From Eremophila alpestris peregrina (Eukaryota > Chordata > Aves > Passeriformes > Alaudidae), in NCBI GenBank assembly GCA_009792885.1, contig WMCF01000025.1, forward strand, positions 647,233 to 711,232: 64,000 nucleotides of DNA, written 5' to 3'. Below, piece after piece: positions 9,433 to 20,860 of this stretch (position 1 is the first letter of the stretch; each line of letters starts with the position of its first letter). The notes under the pieces were generated by a model. That model was not told the origin of the DNA and did no database searches. It worked only from the letters and a program-made list of their open reading frames with translations. Made by a program: the position numbers and the translations under genes.

Positions 9433-12400
9433 GCCAAACAGAAACACAAAAAATCAGGACTGAAGGAAGAACAGGAACATCTGTTTTGTTTAGGAAAATT
9501 TTGACATCTGCTTAGATCAATTCATGTTTTTTTCTAAGTCTCTCCCTCCTGCCCTGTTCTGCTCACCATATTTTGAGGATTCTGTAACACATCCTCCCTA
9601 CTTTGCCATATTCAAATTATGCTGTAGACTCTTTAGTTTGGGAAGGATGAATACTCTTGCAACTTTGCTGAACCCTTGTATCCAAGGAGCTGACCTGCAC
9701 TTTTATTCCCTAACTTGTGAGCACCACAAGGTAGCTAAGAGATGTTAAGGGTAGAATCTGTTTGGGTGTTCTTCTGCTGGCTGTCTCCTCACTCTGTTCC
9801 TCATGCCCTGCTATGCTGTTTGCTCCTGTAATTCCCACCATCATGCTGAAATGTTTGACTGCCTCAGTGTTTCTCATGTCTGGGCTGGGACTCTGGTCTT
9901 TGCTCACAAACCTCCTCTTCTGCCCGCTCTCTCAGCCCGTGCAGCTCCACTGCTGCATGGGCCTAAACACACCCATCCATCCTTGTGTCTCTTCTGAGGC
10001 AACTAACACCACTTCCTAGCACAGATAGTTCCATAAGAACTGGTTCTGCATGCCTTGAAAACTTCACTAAGGCTTCTCATTAAAACCATGAGCTTTTATT
10101 ACTACCATAAACACATATGGAAGTAAGGAGTGGAAGTTTTCACAACTCGTAAGAATTGAACTATTGGCCAGGACAAATCTGGTTTTCCCTGTGAACCAAC
10201 AATGTTGATTTATTCCAGTCTTTGCAGCAGCCAGTTCTAAGTAATCTGTCATGATAAAAGAAAATTTTTGCTGGAGATTTAACACTGGCCAGGATTTAAA
10301 GAGAAAATAAGTTTAAAAAGAAAAGAATTCTAATCTTACTCCTAATATTTCTTCTTACTAGCAAAACTTATTTTTTTCTTTTTTTTTAAGTGAAAGCTCT
10401 AGCAAAGCTTCAGAAGCAGTTGAATATAAAAATGCCAATGCTTTTAAGTTTCTGTTTTACACAGGCATAGAACTTAATTGCAAACAGTTTTCTTAATTTC
10501 TCTAGTAACACTTGCATGTTTACACGATTGACATATGTAAAGAATGAGGCATACATGAAAGGCCTAAGGAAAACTACAAACATATACACACATCTCTACC
10601 CTTGTCTTCCATTCCTCACAGTAACCTCAGCCTTCTTCTCTGGGTTCTCTGTTAGATCTCAGATGAGGTGGAGAAGGTATGTACAGCTGGTACACCAGGC
10701 TCAGCATCAGATATCATCTTTATAAAAACACATGATGATTGAAGAGCCACTGTCAATTTCCATTTAAAAAGCAAATTTTTGCTTAGTCTGTACAGTTACA
10801 GGAATTCTCCAATCCAGAAAATTGCCACTGATTAAAAAAAATGCACAAAAATAATGAAGAAATAAACAATTTCTCCTTAATATTTTCCTGTATTTGCCTC
10901 AAACAAAAGGGCAAATTACAGTGAGATAAAGATATACCGGACAGTTTGGAACCTATTTCAAATCCTTTTGCAAGCCATATGCACTAAAATGCTTGGGTAA
11001 ATTTATTTATTTATTTACTATATAGTACAGTAGCCAAAAAAATTAATTTGGAGGACTCAGACTTCAGACCTGTTTTATAAAAAAATCCTTGATTAAGATG
11101 TTTCAACTCTGCATAACATCATCCAAAAAGATTTGTTATGTGTATAACATATCCTGTGAGCTATTCAAAATTTATCAGGTTGTGTTTTGGGATTTCAAGC
11201 ACCTAGAAAATTATGATAATTGCAGGCTGAAGTTCAACAAATAACTATATTTCTACTGATGCTTTAGAAAAGATGGTGCTACTCACTGCCACTTGAAAGA
11301 AAATTCACAAATCAATGGGTGATTTTTTTACTGGCTTATTCATGTTCTTGACACGTTGGACTTTGGAAAATTCACCTACATTTTTTGGTCCAATAACACA
11401 TCCTTGGCTAACATGCTTCAAATCAAAGTAAAATGGATGCATTATTAAAAAAATAAAGGGAACATTTCAGAAGAATAAGTACAATATATATATTTTAATC
11501 TTGAAAAATGCAGGATTCCCTTCCTTATGGCCTCCCCCAAATCTCCTCCCCACTATATTATGAGTGATGCCCCACCCTAGGTAACACCAAGGTCAGGCAC
11601 AGTCTTCACCCTGTTTCAGCTTGACAACAAGCTCAGTTCCACTTCTGAAATATCCTTGCCCACATGCAGCTCATCAGTAGATCATCAATCAAGGACATGA
11701 CATTACTTTCATGTGATTTTAAAAGTAATAGCAAAAATCCTACTTCTTTAATTACAGATGGCAGAAGGCATTGCTCATGTATATGCAGTTGTCAGAAGAC
11801 CATCAGGACTGAGTGGTTTGGCCTGTGCTCCAAGCGTTGAGCAGGTGGATTGCCAGGGGAAGGGAAAGAATCATTTGGGCTTTAGGCTGCCAGGAAACTC
11901 AAGCTGCAAATGTTAATTCTGCTTTGCACTAGAAAGGGGATAATTGCATTTAGGTGCCTGACCAAAGGGCTCCCTTGAAACTCTGTGGCTTTAAAGGGTG
12001 GCAGGAAATGCCCAGCACCTTAGGCGTCTGCCAGTGAGCTACCAGTGAGCTTGGGAGTCCTGGGAGTGCCCAGTACTTAGTAGTACCCACTCTGGCACTC
12101 TCCCACCACATATTCTGCACCCCTGAAGGCTGCTTCTATGAGTACTCTACAGGTGCAGGAGTGGCAAAGAAAGTGGATGACCAGGTTAAGAAGATTGAGT
12201 GGTTATTCACAAGACATAGTCTGGTTGCTGTTTGACTATGTGTTTAATGTGTTTGTTCAATAAAATAGGCCATATTTTGTCACATATGCATGGAATTTGC
12301 TGGAAAATGAAAGTTCTGTCTTCTAAAAATCTAAGTATTTTCTCACTCTTTTTCATTGGATGGATCTTTCAAAATGCTATAATTCTCCATGAAGCTAACT

Positions 12401-13807
12401 TGCTCCATGTAGAGCCATTGGAAGAGCTGCTGTGATAGTGCCACTCCCACCTAGTCCTTTGACTATTCAACAGGACCCCTAGATGGCCTCTTACAAGCCT
12501 GGGTGGGGAATTTTCCCAGTGGTTTCCTGGTTAGGCCTAGGCATGTTCTTCTGGCAGGCTCTGTCCCTTCAGGCAGGCAATCTGCACAGGACGTCATGCA
12601 CAGAAACCCAACAATCTCCATAGCACTGTGGGGTGGTCTTGGGTTTTTCTCAGCCCTAACCCCTGGAGGTTTCAGCCTTTTTCTTTTTTTTGGCTCTGGA
12701 TCTGCATCTCAAAACCTGGCTTACACAGTAAGTTTAATGATAAAGCTGGAAAGAGATTGATGTGCTCTGAGTTCAAGTGCATAGTGGTATCCTGACCCAG
12801 CTCTTACTTTTACTTGTCAGATTTGATAGTCTGCAAAACAGCAGCAGACCTGGTGCACTCTTCATGCATGTTGGAAGGCAATGAAAGAAGCTTAGTACAT
12901 GAGGCAAATCCCATTGGGTGTACAGAAAAACCTTCATTTTAATGTGATGAAAAATTGTCCAAACAGAAAATGAAGCCACAGTTAACACCAGTTTTCTCTA
13001 AATATTCACAAGCACCTTACAATTCTAACAGCAAAAATAACATTTAAGTATTTTTGAGTTATTTTAATGATATGTTCAGTGATCATATTTCAAAGTTAAT
13101 TAAAGAGTGAAAAATAGGAGCAACGTGATCGCTTTTTGTCTTTCATTTGTGTGTTGGTACATAGCAAATCAGGTTAAAAATCACCTAACAGAGAATTGAG
13201 TTCAGATTTTCTAACCTTCAGCATTGCAGAATTACTAGACCTTGACTGCTACCACAAATCTGAAATTACCACCTTGCAGGTATGCACGTTTGGCTAACAA
13301 TTTAAATTAAGTTTCTCAAATAGAAATTTAATTTCGTTTTAAGAGTAGAGTTATTGTATGCTAATTAAACACCAAATCATTCCTAAAAGGGTCTTTACTG
13401 AGTTTTAACAGCTGTGTAATAGAACATCCATGTAGTTGTTCACCTTACATAAACAGGCTCTTAATAATCAATGGAAATTCAATTAAGGTTACAAAGATCC
13501 CATGGAAGCTCAATAATTACATGAATATGAATCAGCGTTTAAGACCCTCATTTAAAGTGTTACTAGCAGTTTAATATTTTCTTATATGTATTGAAATTTT
13601 ATGATATTGTAATATTTTCTTTCTCCTTCTTTCCTTCTCTGTAATATAACTTTTCATTCCTTCATATCTGCACAGCTTGCCTTTTCCCTCCTTAGTCTTG
13701 GCTGACTGGTAATCAATATTTTTCTAAAATTACTCTATTTCTTTTTTTTTGATAATTCATTTATAAACTTTTAAGTTACTATTTAATATGAATCAAATGT
13801 TCTTCTG
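9433..13807. other. Unique sequence with a few GC-richer patches, no gene
   Basis: Stretches at about 9750-10020, 11510-11700, 11760-12130 and 12440-12700 are less AT-rich than average but have no splice-bounded long frame and no repeat that I can name. About 13290-13560 is rich in ATTA/TAATT motifs and looks like the kind of block often conserved in developmental gene deserts, which only alignment could establish. No RNA gene was seen. Confidence 0.5.
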
Positions 13808-13923
13808 GGTTTTTTTTGTTTGTTTGCTTTGCTTTGTTTTCTTTTTTTTTTTTAGGATTTTTTGGGGGATGGGTGGTTTGGGGTTTTGTTTTTTTTTGTT
13901 TGTTTGTTTGTTTGTTTTTCCCC
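13808..13923. repeat. T/G-rich low-complexity tract with (GTTT)n
   Basis: The plus strand is almost entirely T and G, with TTTG and GTTT units and T runs of up to 12. The clearest tandem part is (GTTT)n at about 13898-13918. The complementary strand is a (CAAA)n-type A-rich tract. Lysine/asparagine/threonine-rich frames across it are artefacts of the repeat. Confidence 0.8.
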
Positions 13924-16918
13924 TCTAGCTTTAATATTAAGCATAACTCCAAAGGGCAAGTTCTAATTCCATGCATCCAAGAGTGTAGTAAAAACTGAAG
14001 AGTAAGAACATGGCCTGCCTGTACATATATTTAACAATTTTGGCAATCAGAATTCATCAGTACATTGCAGGTCAAGAAACATCAGCTGTTTTCCCCAGAA
14101 AAGGAAATGTTCATCTTCTATTCAGAGATTAAATACATGTAAACAAAGATTGAAAAGTGTAAAAATTTCTTTTTTGTTTTTTAAACAGAAAGCAAAAATG
14201 GGAGAGTCTGGTATAAGTCTGTTCCCTCACCTTTGAAATGCATGCAATGTTTCCTGAGCATTTCTGAATTTTTGGATGGATGTTGATATGAACATGAGGT
14301 AGAATAGAGATTGCTTCTGGAACAAAAAATAAACACACTTTTGAAGAGCTTTCTTTATATACTCAAATATAGGAGCCTAATATTTCATTGAACTGGGTCT
14401 GAAAACCAGAAATTTGTTCTTTGGAGAATTCCTGACACCTAGAGCTCTGTTTTCATTTTGAATTCAATCAAAATTCTACAAATTTGAAACTCAGGTTTTT
14501 GGTTTTTTTTTTTCTTCATGCTGTCCTAGTAGGTCAGTCAGTCTTAGCTTTGAAGAGGTAAAGAGGGACTGAAGAATTAGAATGGCCTGACTGCCAGCTA
14601 GAGACCCCACTGTGGAGTGTACCTGAGAGGTGTCTTGGGAATTGGGGGAAGGAAAAGCATGTCATAGGTCTGTGTCTTGCTGTGCTGTTGCTATCATTTG
14701 TAGGGCATCCCCTTAATCAAGGCCTTTATACTAGTTTCTTAATGGATTTGAAGAGGAAAACAAAATATATTTAGCACACTTCAGTAATGCATCCACCAGT
14801 GGAGTCTACCTTGGTGACTTGCATATGGAATGGTTTTTGTCCTTGTAGTAGGCTAGAAAAGAGCAATGTTTTGCTCTGTACAGCTGAGTTTTAAGCACTG
14901 GTATTTAAATACAAAATAATTGTTGAAATGTGAGTGTCAAAAGAGTGAGTGGGAAGGCTAATTGCCGTTAGGAGACAGACTTTTATGTTGCATGATGGAT
15001 GGAGATCTGCGTTGAATGAGTGAACAACTTTAGAGAAATGTAATTTCTCTACAAATTCTTCATCCAGTTCAAGAATGGATTCCTTCTAAGAGCAGAACGT
15101 TTTCAAGAAGTCAATAGCCTATATTAAAATACTGAATGATTTCTCATTGAATTTGCCCGTTAATGATAGATTTTCAAACATAGGAACTAAAGGGAAAAAA
15201 TTACATTATAAAAGTTGGGAAAGTAAACAAAAATCTAATTTCAATTGGAATCATGAGAATTGAAATGTGAGTTCTTTTTTTTTTTTTTTTTTGACAATGT
15301 AGCTGCTGCTTTGATTAAGATTTCATGAAGTATTTCTCTGTATGGATGCAGTCATGCAACCTCCTGAGAACTTTAACAAACAAAAATCAATACAGAACAA
15401 ACAGGCAGTTTATAATTTAGTAGGGTGCCCACAACACACAGAAGCCCAACAAAATAGGAAAATGAACTAGTGTTTAACATTATATAGCTGTCAATCATCC
15501 AGCTGAGAAGAACTCAGCCAGTTACTGTACTTGGGTCAATGCTAAAATGATGAAATCATCTTCTTTGAGAGCTCTGTTTTAAAGGAGAAAAATAAGTCTC
15601 TGTTTTAGCATTCAGGTTTAAGACTGAATGAAACTAGCATGGAAAAAATGTCAGTTTGGAAAACAACTCCCTTCTCTCTGCTAGCATTGATTTCTGGAGC
15701 TGTCTCTGAGTTATATGCCTTTTAAAGCTCTAAAACATCTTTGCCACCTCTGGTTTGTGTCTGGAGATGGAATTTGAAGAGTAAAATCCCACAAGAAAGC
15801 TCTATTTGAAGCACTTCCAAACCAATCTGGGAAAAAACATAGCTTCAGAGAGTTCAGGATAGCTTTTCATAAACATCAAAACATTTTTGTTCTGTCTACT
15901 GACAACTTACTGCAAGTGATTTGAGGTTAAGTCTTCAACAGTAGTAACTTAGAGAAATACCAGCATCCAACTGTGTGCAATATTTTGGGTGTTGTGCATG
16001 AGGAAACAAGAATAAACCCACAGAGGTGCATTTCCATCTCGAGTAATCTGTGACATCAGTCTGTGGTCAATTAAGACAAATATGTGTATGTTGAACTCAT
16101 TATTTGTAAGAATCATCTTATGTGAGTATTTCTGGTTTATATTAAAATAGTTTGGACCCAAGCTTAGTTGGGGGTTGATGTAAAATGCAGAGAATAAATT
16201 AATTACAAAAGTAAGCAAAGAAACCGTATAGACTTGAGAGATCACCCATTTGATTACTTGAGTATTATAAATACAGGTAGTGTGGATGACTTTTTTTCCC
16301 TATAGACATCAAGTTTATAGACGTAGAAGTTGAAAACTGCTATATTTGCAAAGAATGACTGTATCAGCTGTATATGAGCATTTTAGCAATGTTCAAAACA
16401 TTATAATCCTGAAAATAACCTATGCAGGTATAACTTTGTGCAAGAATTTCCTGCAGCAGCCAGGTCCTTTAAACCCTTTCATTTAAGTTATATAAGCACT
16501 TTTTCCTACTGGTATTCTGTCCTGGTATTATTTATCTTCTAAACCCAACACTGAATTTAAGGCTTTTTTGTCCTCAGTGCTGTCAATTTCCTGCTCCTCT
16601 TGTTCCTCCTCTTCTCTGTGTAATGTGGAACACATGTTTTTGGGTTAACCCTTAAACTCTTGACTTCATCTGTATTTTAAATGAAGGGACATGTGTCTGT
16701 TCATTCCTAATCCACTGTAGGATTACATGAATTTGAGGCTATGTGAATTGCCTTTAAAGGAAATATTGATTTTCATTTATAGATTTTTTTATTCAAAGTC
16801 TTTAAATTTTAGCATAGTCATCTAAACTGTGCTGAAATGACTCATCTCTCTCCTCCTTTCCCTTTTTTCGGATCATTGAATGTAAATTTGTTGATAAATG
16901 TATATTCTGTCAAACATA
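13924..16918. other. Unique AT-rich sequence, poly(T) at 15275-15292
   Basis: No gene or recognisable repeat family. A run of 18 T at 15275-15292 is the only simple repeat of note. It could be the complement of an old poly(A) tail, but the sequence next to it does not look like a retrocopy. Confidence 0.55.
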
Positions 16919-16983
16919 CGGATGGGTGGATGGATGGATGGGTGGATGGATGGATGGGTGGATGGATGGATGGATGGATGGAT
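16919..16983. repeat. (GGAT)n tetranucleotide microsatellite
   Basis: About 16 units of GGAT, some changed to GGGT, form an interrupted tandem array of about 65 bp. It is likely length-variable between individuals. The Gly/Trp/Met/Asp-repeat frame across it is a repeat artefact. Confidence 0.92.
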
Positions 16984-19249
16984 ATAAAATCAGGCAAAAG
17001 ATTACATTTAAAAGGAATGTAAGTTGCTGTAACTCCCTTTCACTATGGTTTTGCAAAACACTGCAGAGTTGCAGCATCTAAATATTGGTCCCACTTTTCC
17101 TAGTATCTATAACCATGGTTGAAGCACAAATTCCTAATGAAAGTGTAATAGCAGGAATTCATGAAAGCAGGGCAGTTACTGAAATAATTATATAACTGGA
17201 ACTAAAATAAATAAAATTAATAAAACATTTTTCATTAGCATGTTTAAGCCTAAACTTTTAAAATTTCCTCACTAAGAAAATGATGTCTAATGTGGAAAAG
17301 ACAAGTTTGTATGTTTAAGTAGTTTGGTACAATATATGCAGAGATAAGAAACAGGATATTTTAATTCATTACTCTTTTTAATCTATTAGATATCATTTTA
17401 TGATCAAATCCTCAAATGCTTGCACAATATAATTTCCTAAATTGCAGTTCTTTTTTTCCAATTGAAATTTTTCTGACTATTACTGCAAACCCAGAGTTTG
17501 GGGAAAATGAGTAAAGCGTTGTTGTATTCCTTGGTTCTTAACTATCTCAATGAATGTTTCACTCAGGTCAATAAAAGCGTGGTAGGACGTGCCCTTACTG
17601 ACTAACCAAGAAAAAACTTCTTTTTTAAGTACCCACAATTGCTCTCTAGAACCCCTAATTAAGCACCTAAATTATTTCTCTCTCAAAAGGGTGAAGCACC
17701 TGTGTCTCTGAGACGTCAGAAACATTTGCCTTCTGCCAAGCCCTGTCTTTGGTTTTACCACTGGAAAGAGAAATCTCTTTGTTGTGTCTGCTTTCACCAT
17801 GTGTGTGTGATAATTAGAAAAGGATCTTAAATATATTTTTTGACTACACATTAAAATGTATCACTATATTTCTGGAAAAAATTAATAGTGCTCATAACTT
17901 TCAGACTTACATATCTAAGCTTCCAACTCTGCACTGAAATAACTTCATAAATATTACCTGGCAAAAGTGTTATTTCAAAAACAGTAAGAGTTAACAGTTC
18001 TTCACACGTTTTGAAATCAAGCCAGTGTTACTTAAGTGCCTAAATGTGGATTAAGAACTCTACCTTTAGGCATCTGAAATCTGTGGCCACATCTATTTTA
18101 AAATATCCGCTAACATCAGGAGGAGTAATTCGTGCTTATTTGAGGTCTGAATTTAAATTTCTCAGCTTTGGGTTTCCCCTTTTCTTCCCCATCTCCCACA
18201 GCTTTCTTTAATACTTCAATCCACCTACGTCAGCCCATTTTAAAATAGTATATGAATTAACAAATCATAAGCAAATTATTGTAAATATCCACTTTTATCT
18301 AAATTCTGTTTCTGTGACTAAATAGTGTTTCCTCTGAATTTAAAGATAAAAGAATTGAGTCTAGATACAAATAATAACAAAAACATGGATGCTCTTTACC
18401 TGCTTATTTGTTTTAAGAAATAGCTAGAAAGGGGTATTCACTTCATTTTTTATTAACCTTCTGTACTAAAAACCTTGGAGTCTTATATTTTAAAACAAGT
18501 TGAACCCTTATTTCTTCTGCATAGAAGCCAAGAGAGGTGAAAGTTGGAAGAAAGACCAATGTGTAGGTTAGTTTTTGTATATATATGTGTGTATATGGGC
18601 ATTGTAGTCCACTTCCAACCTATTTAAGTCTTTCCACAACAAAGAAAGAGAAAAGTATTGTTTTGTTTGGGTTTTTTTTCCTCCTGAAATTGCATGAAAG
18701 AAAAACAATAAATTCATCAACATGAAACTCTGTACTTTTATGTCCAGAGCATTCACTGTGTTTTGGGATATTTAATTTCCAGTAATTTGTCCCAGTATAT
18801 TTTCTGTTTTGTACACTTTTCAGTGTAAAATGTGCCAGAAAACACTGAAGTACACATTGAAAAAGATGAGCTTGACTACTTAGGTTGAAAGAAAATATTC
18901 TAGGGTTTGGCTAACAAATGAGCTTTAGCATCTCCCTTCAGTCTTGAGTGGGATGAAGGGCCCTTGTAGCCAGTAACAGATTCCAGAATTTTAGTAAACA
19001 AAATTTGCTTTAAGAAAATACAGTTGTTTGATTACTTTGGAGCAAACACCCCATTTGATTTCTAAAACAACCCTTCCCTTTGTGTGTGAATCTTGAGGCT
19101 GTCCAGCAAAATTTCCTTCAAGAACATCCAGAATATATCGGTGCAGAGCAACACAGGAATTGCTACTTTTGTTTTGATGGCCTACATTTCTCAGATTAAT
19201 ATCTGTGATTTCAACATGATTAAAAATCACTGGGGTTTTTTTTCAGCAC
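16984..19249. other. Unique sequence with possible old DNA-transposon-like remnant
   Basis: At about 17990-18110 the phrases AAGTGCCTAAATGTGGATT and TTTAGGCATCTGAAATCTG resemble a sauropsid interspersed repeat built on the palindromic motif TTAGGCACCTAA. I treat this as a weak lead. Nothing else is recognised, and no gene is supported. Confidence 0.4.
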
Positions 19250-19282
19250 TCCTCTCTCCCCTCCTCCCTCCCTCCCTCCCTC
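19250..19282. repeat. (CCTC)n pyrimidine microsatellite
   Basis: A run of CTCC/CCTC units of about 33 bp, pure pyrimidine on the plus strand. It sits within a short open frame that is not considered real. Confidence 0.85.
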
Positions 19283-20565
19283 AAAAATATTCTACAGCGT
19301 TATTTCAACATATTCTAGGATCATCAATAAAATAGTGATCTGACAGCTAATTTTGCTGATAAAGTTATTATATCTTTAATTATTATGACTTGTTCAAACA
19401 AGATGTATTTTAAATGAACATTTAAATACATTCTTCCTTTCACATGAGTACTGCCAAATAAAATTGTGTTGAATTACACAGTTTCAGTCTTGGCAAAATT
19501 ATACAAATGTAATCCAATGTATAGCTTTTTATATCATGTGTTAATTTTTTAAAATGACAGTTAAATAATTAAATTGGAATGTTAACAGCAGAGGTTCTTT
19601 CTCCTGAGAAAATTACATTGCCATTAATCTCGCTTCTTGCTGATGTTTTACCTACAGTGTTATCAGAGGTCTAAAATCCAAAGCTGAGTAAGGAGCTTTA
19701 ATTTTAACTTTGTACATTTTAGAGCAATAAAAATTCAAGATGTTACTCCAAACTTCATCATAATTATGTCACATAACATTGAGATTTTAATAATACGCTT
19801 TATTTAATGGCTCAGTGAACTCTGTACCCATGTGGAGTAGAGTTGCATACACAATACAAACTTTAATACAGTTCTGTCCAATCTTCAGGTATTTGAAGCT
19901 CTGAAGATGTGGAAAGCTTTGTTTTGTTTTTAATTTTAGGTTGTTGGAAAGTAAAATATTTTCCAGCTGCCAAAATTTACATAGTGATGATGCATTTCAC
20001 CTAGATAATGAACTAGTAAGGAGCTAAAAATCTAAGACAATTCTTTTAATTTTATTTTTCATTCACAAAAAAGAACTTGGCCTAATTAAGGCATATTTTG
20101 AGAAACAAATTGCATAGCAGTAAAAATGCTCTGTATAAATATTTACTTGTACAAGATGCTTTTCACTGTGGCTGTGTTTTATAGGCCATGCAGGAATTAG
20201 TTCAACCAACAGTGAAATGTCATCACCTCTAGAGTAAAATGTGGCAGTTGTTTAACAATGTACATAAATGATACAAAACAGTATACAGTGAATTAAAGGT
20301 ATTTAAATACTTTATTTAGTTGCAACTGTAGAGAATATTTAAGTTGGCATAATGTATTTGCTCAGTTTGGACTTTCTCCAGGATGCTGCAGTTAACAATT
20401 TTAGCTCTTGTGAAATGTGCCAAGGGATATCTAATTAGCCCACTTGGTCAGCATCTTAGATTTATGTATGATGCACAGATAATACCACCAGCAGCATCTT
20501 AGAATGGCATTGATTCAGTGTGGAGCCAGAGTGAAGAATACCACCTACTGAGTGACCAACGCCAC
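19283..20565. other. Unique AT-rich sequence; right end may be the SINE body
   Basis: No gene is seen. About 19550-19680 is a non-repetitive AT-rich block with several TAAT/ATTA sites. The last 200 bp or so (about 20350-20565) lie downstream of the 5S-derived segment on the minus strand, so they may be the body and tail of that SINE. I could not confirm this from memory of a consensus. Confidence 0.4.
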
Positions 20566-20683
20566 TTCCTACAACAGCTGGGTTTTCCTTGGAGGTCTTC
20601 CATCCCAATTACACAGCAGGCCCAATCTTGCTTAGTTTATGAGATCTGACAAGATCAAAGCCCAAGGTGGTACAGCTACAGAC
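20566..20683 (-). mobile_element. 5S rRNA-derived SINE head (SINE3/AmnSINE1-type), ancient
   Basis: The minus strand of this 118-bp segment aligns over essentially the full length of vertebrate 5S rRNA. In plus-strand terms it begins TCCTACAACAGCTGGG (complement of the 5S 3' end). It contains GGTCTTCCATCC (GGTCTCCCATCC in 5S) and AGGCCCAATCTTGCTTAG (AGGCCCGACCCTGCTTAG in 5S), and ends AGGTGGTACAGCTACAGAC (complement of the 5S 5' end). Over the 39-base core at 20619-20657, 31 bases match the 5S complement, and several differences are CpG-type transitions. It is too diverged to be a working 5S gene. A 5S-headed SINE, of which AmnSINE1 is the known amniote family, is the best explanation; a plain 5S pseudogene is the alternative. 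The internal promoter boxes A and C are degraded. Confidence 0.8.
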
Positions 20684-20820
20684 TTATACTGTCTTGTGTA
20701 TTTGGCTTGCTAGCAAATTTATGTCAAATACATGTATCAAATGATTTCTAGTCAGATGCATTGTTGTCGTGTGCGTGAATGCATGAAACAAACAGGAAAA
20801 AAATTATTCCAAAGCTAAAA
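20684..20820. other. Short unique spacer
   Basis: Between the 5S-derived segment and the TA microsatellite there is ordinary unique sequence with nothing recognised. Confidence 0.5.
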
Positions 20821-20860
20821 AAATATATATATATATATATATACGTATGTATATATATGT
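20821..20860. repeat. (TA)n dinucleotide repeat
   Basis: An alternating A/T tract of about 40 bp, interrupted once by ACGTATGT, followed by unique sequence. Confidence 0.88.

Noticed and set aside
13779..13976. Minus-strand 65-codon frame rich in Lys, Asn, Thr and Gln
   Set aside because: It is the translation of the (CAAA)n/A-rich complement of a T/G-rich simple repeat.
16837..17022. Frame with repeated Gly-Trp-Met-Asp units
   Set aside because: Produced by the (GGAT)n microsatellite; no sign of a real repeat protein.
20566..20683. A working 5S rRNA gene
   Set aside because: Too many substitutions, including in the internal promoter and core helices; no terminator T-run at the expected 3' end on the minus strand.
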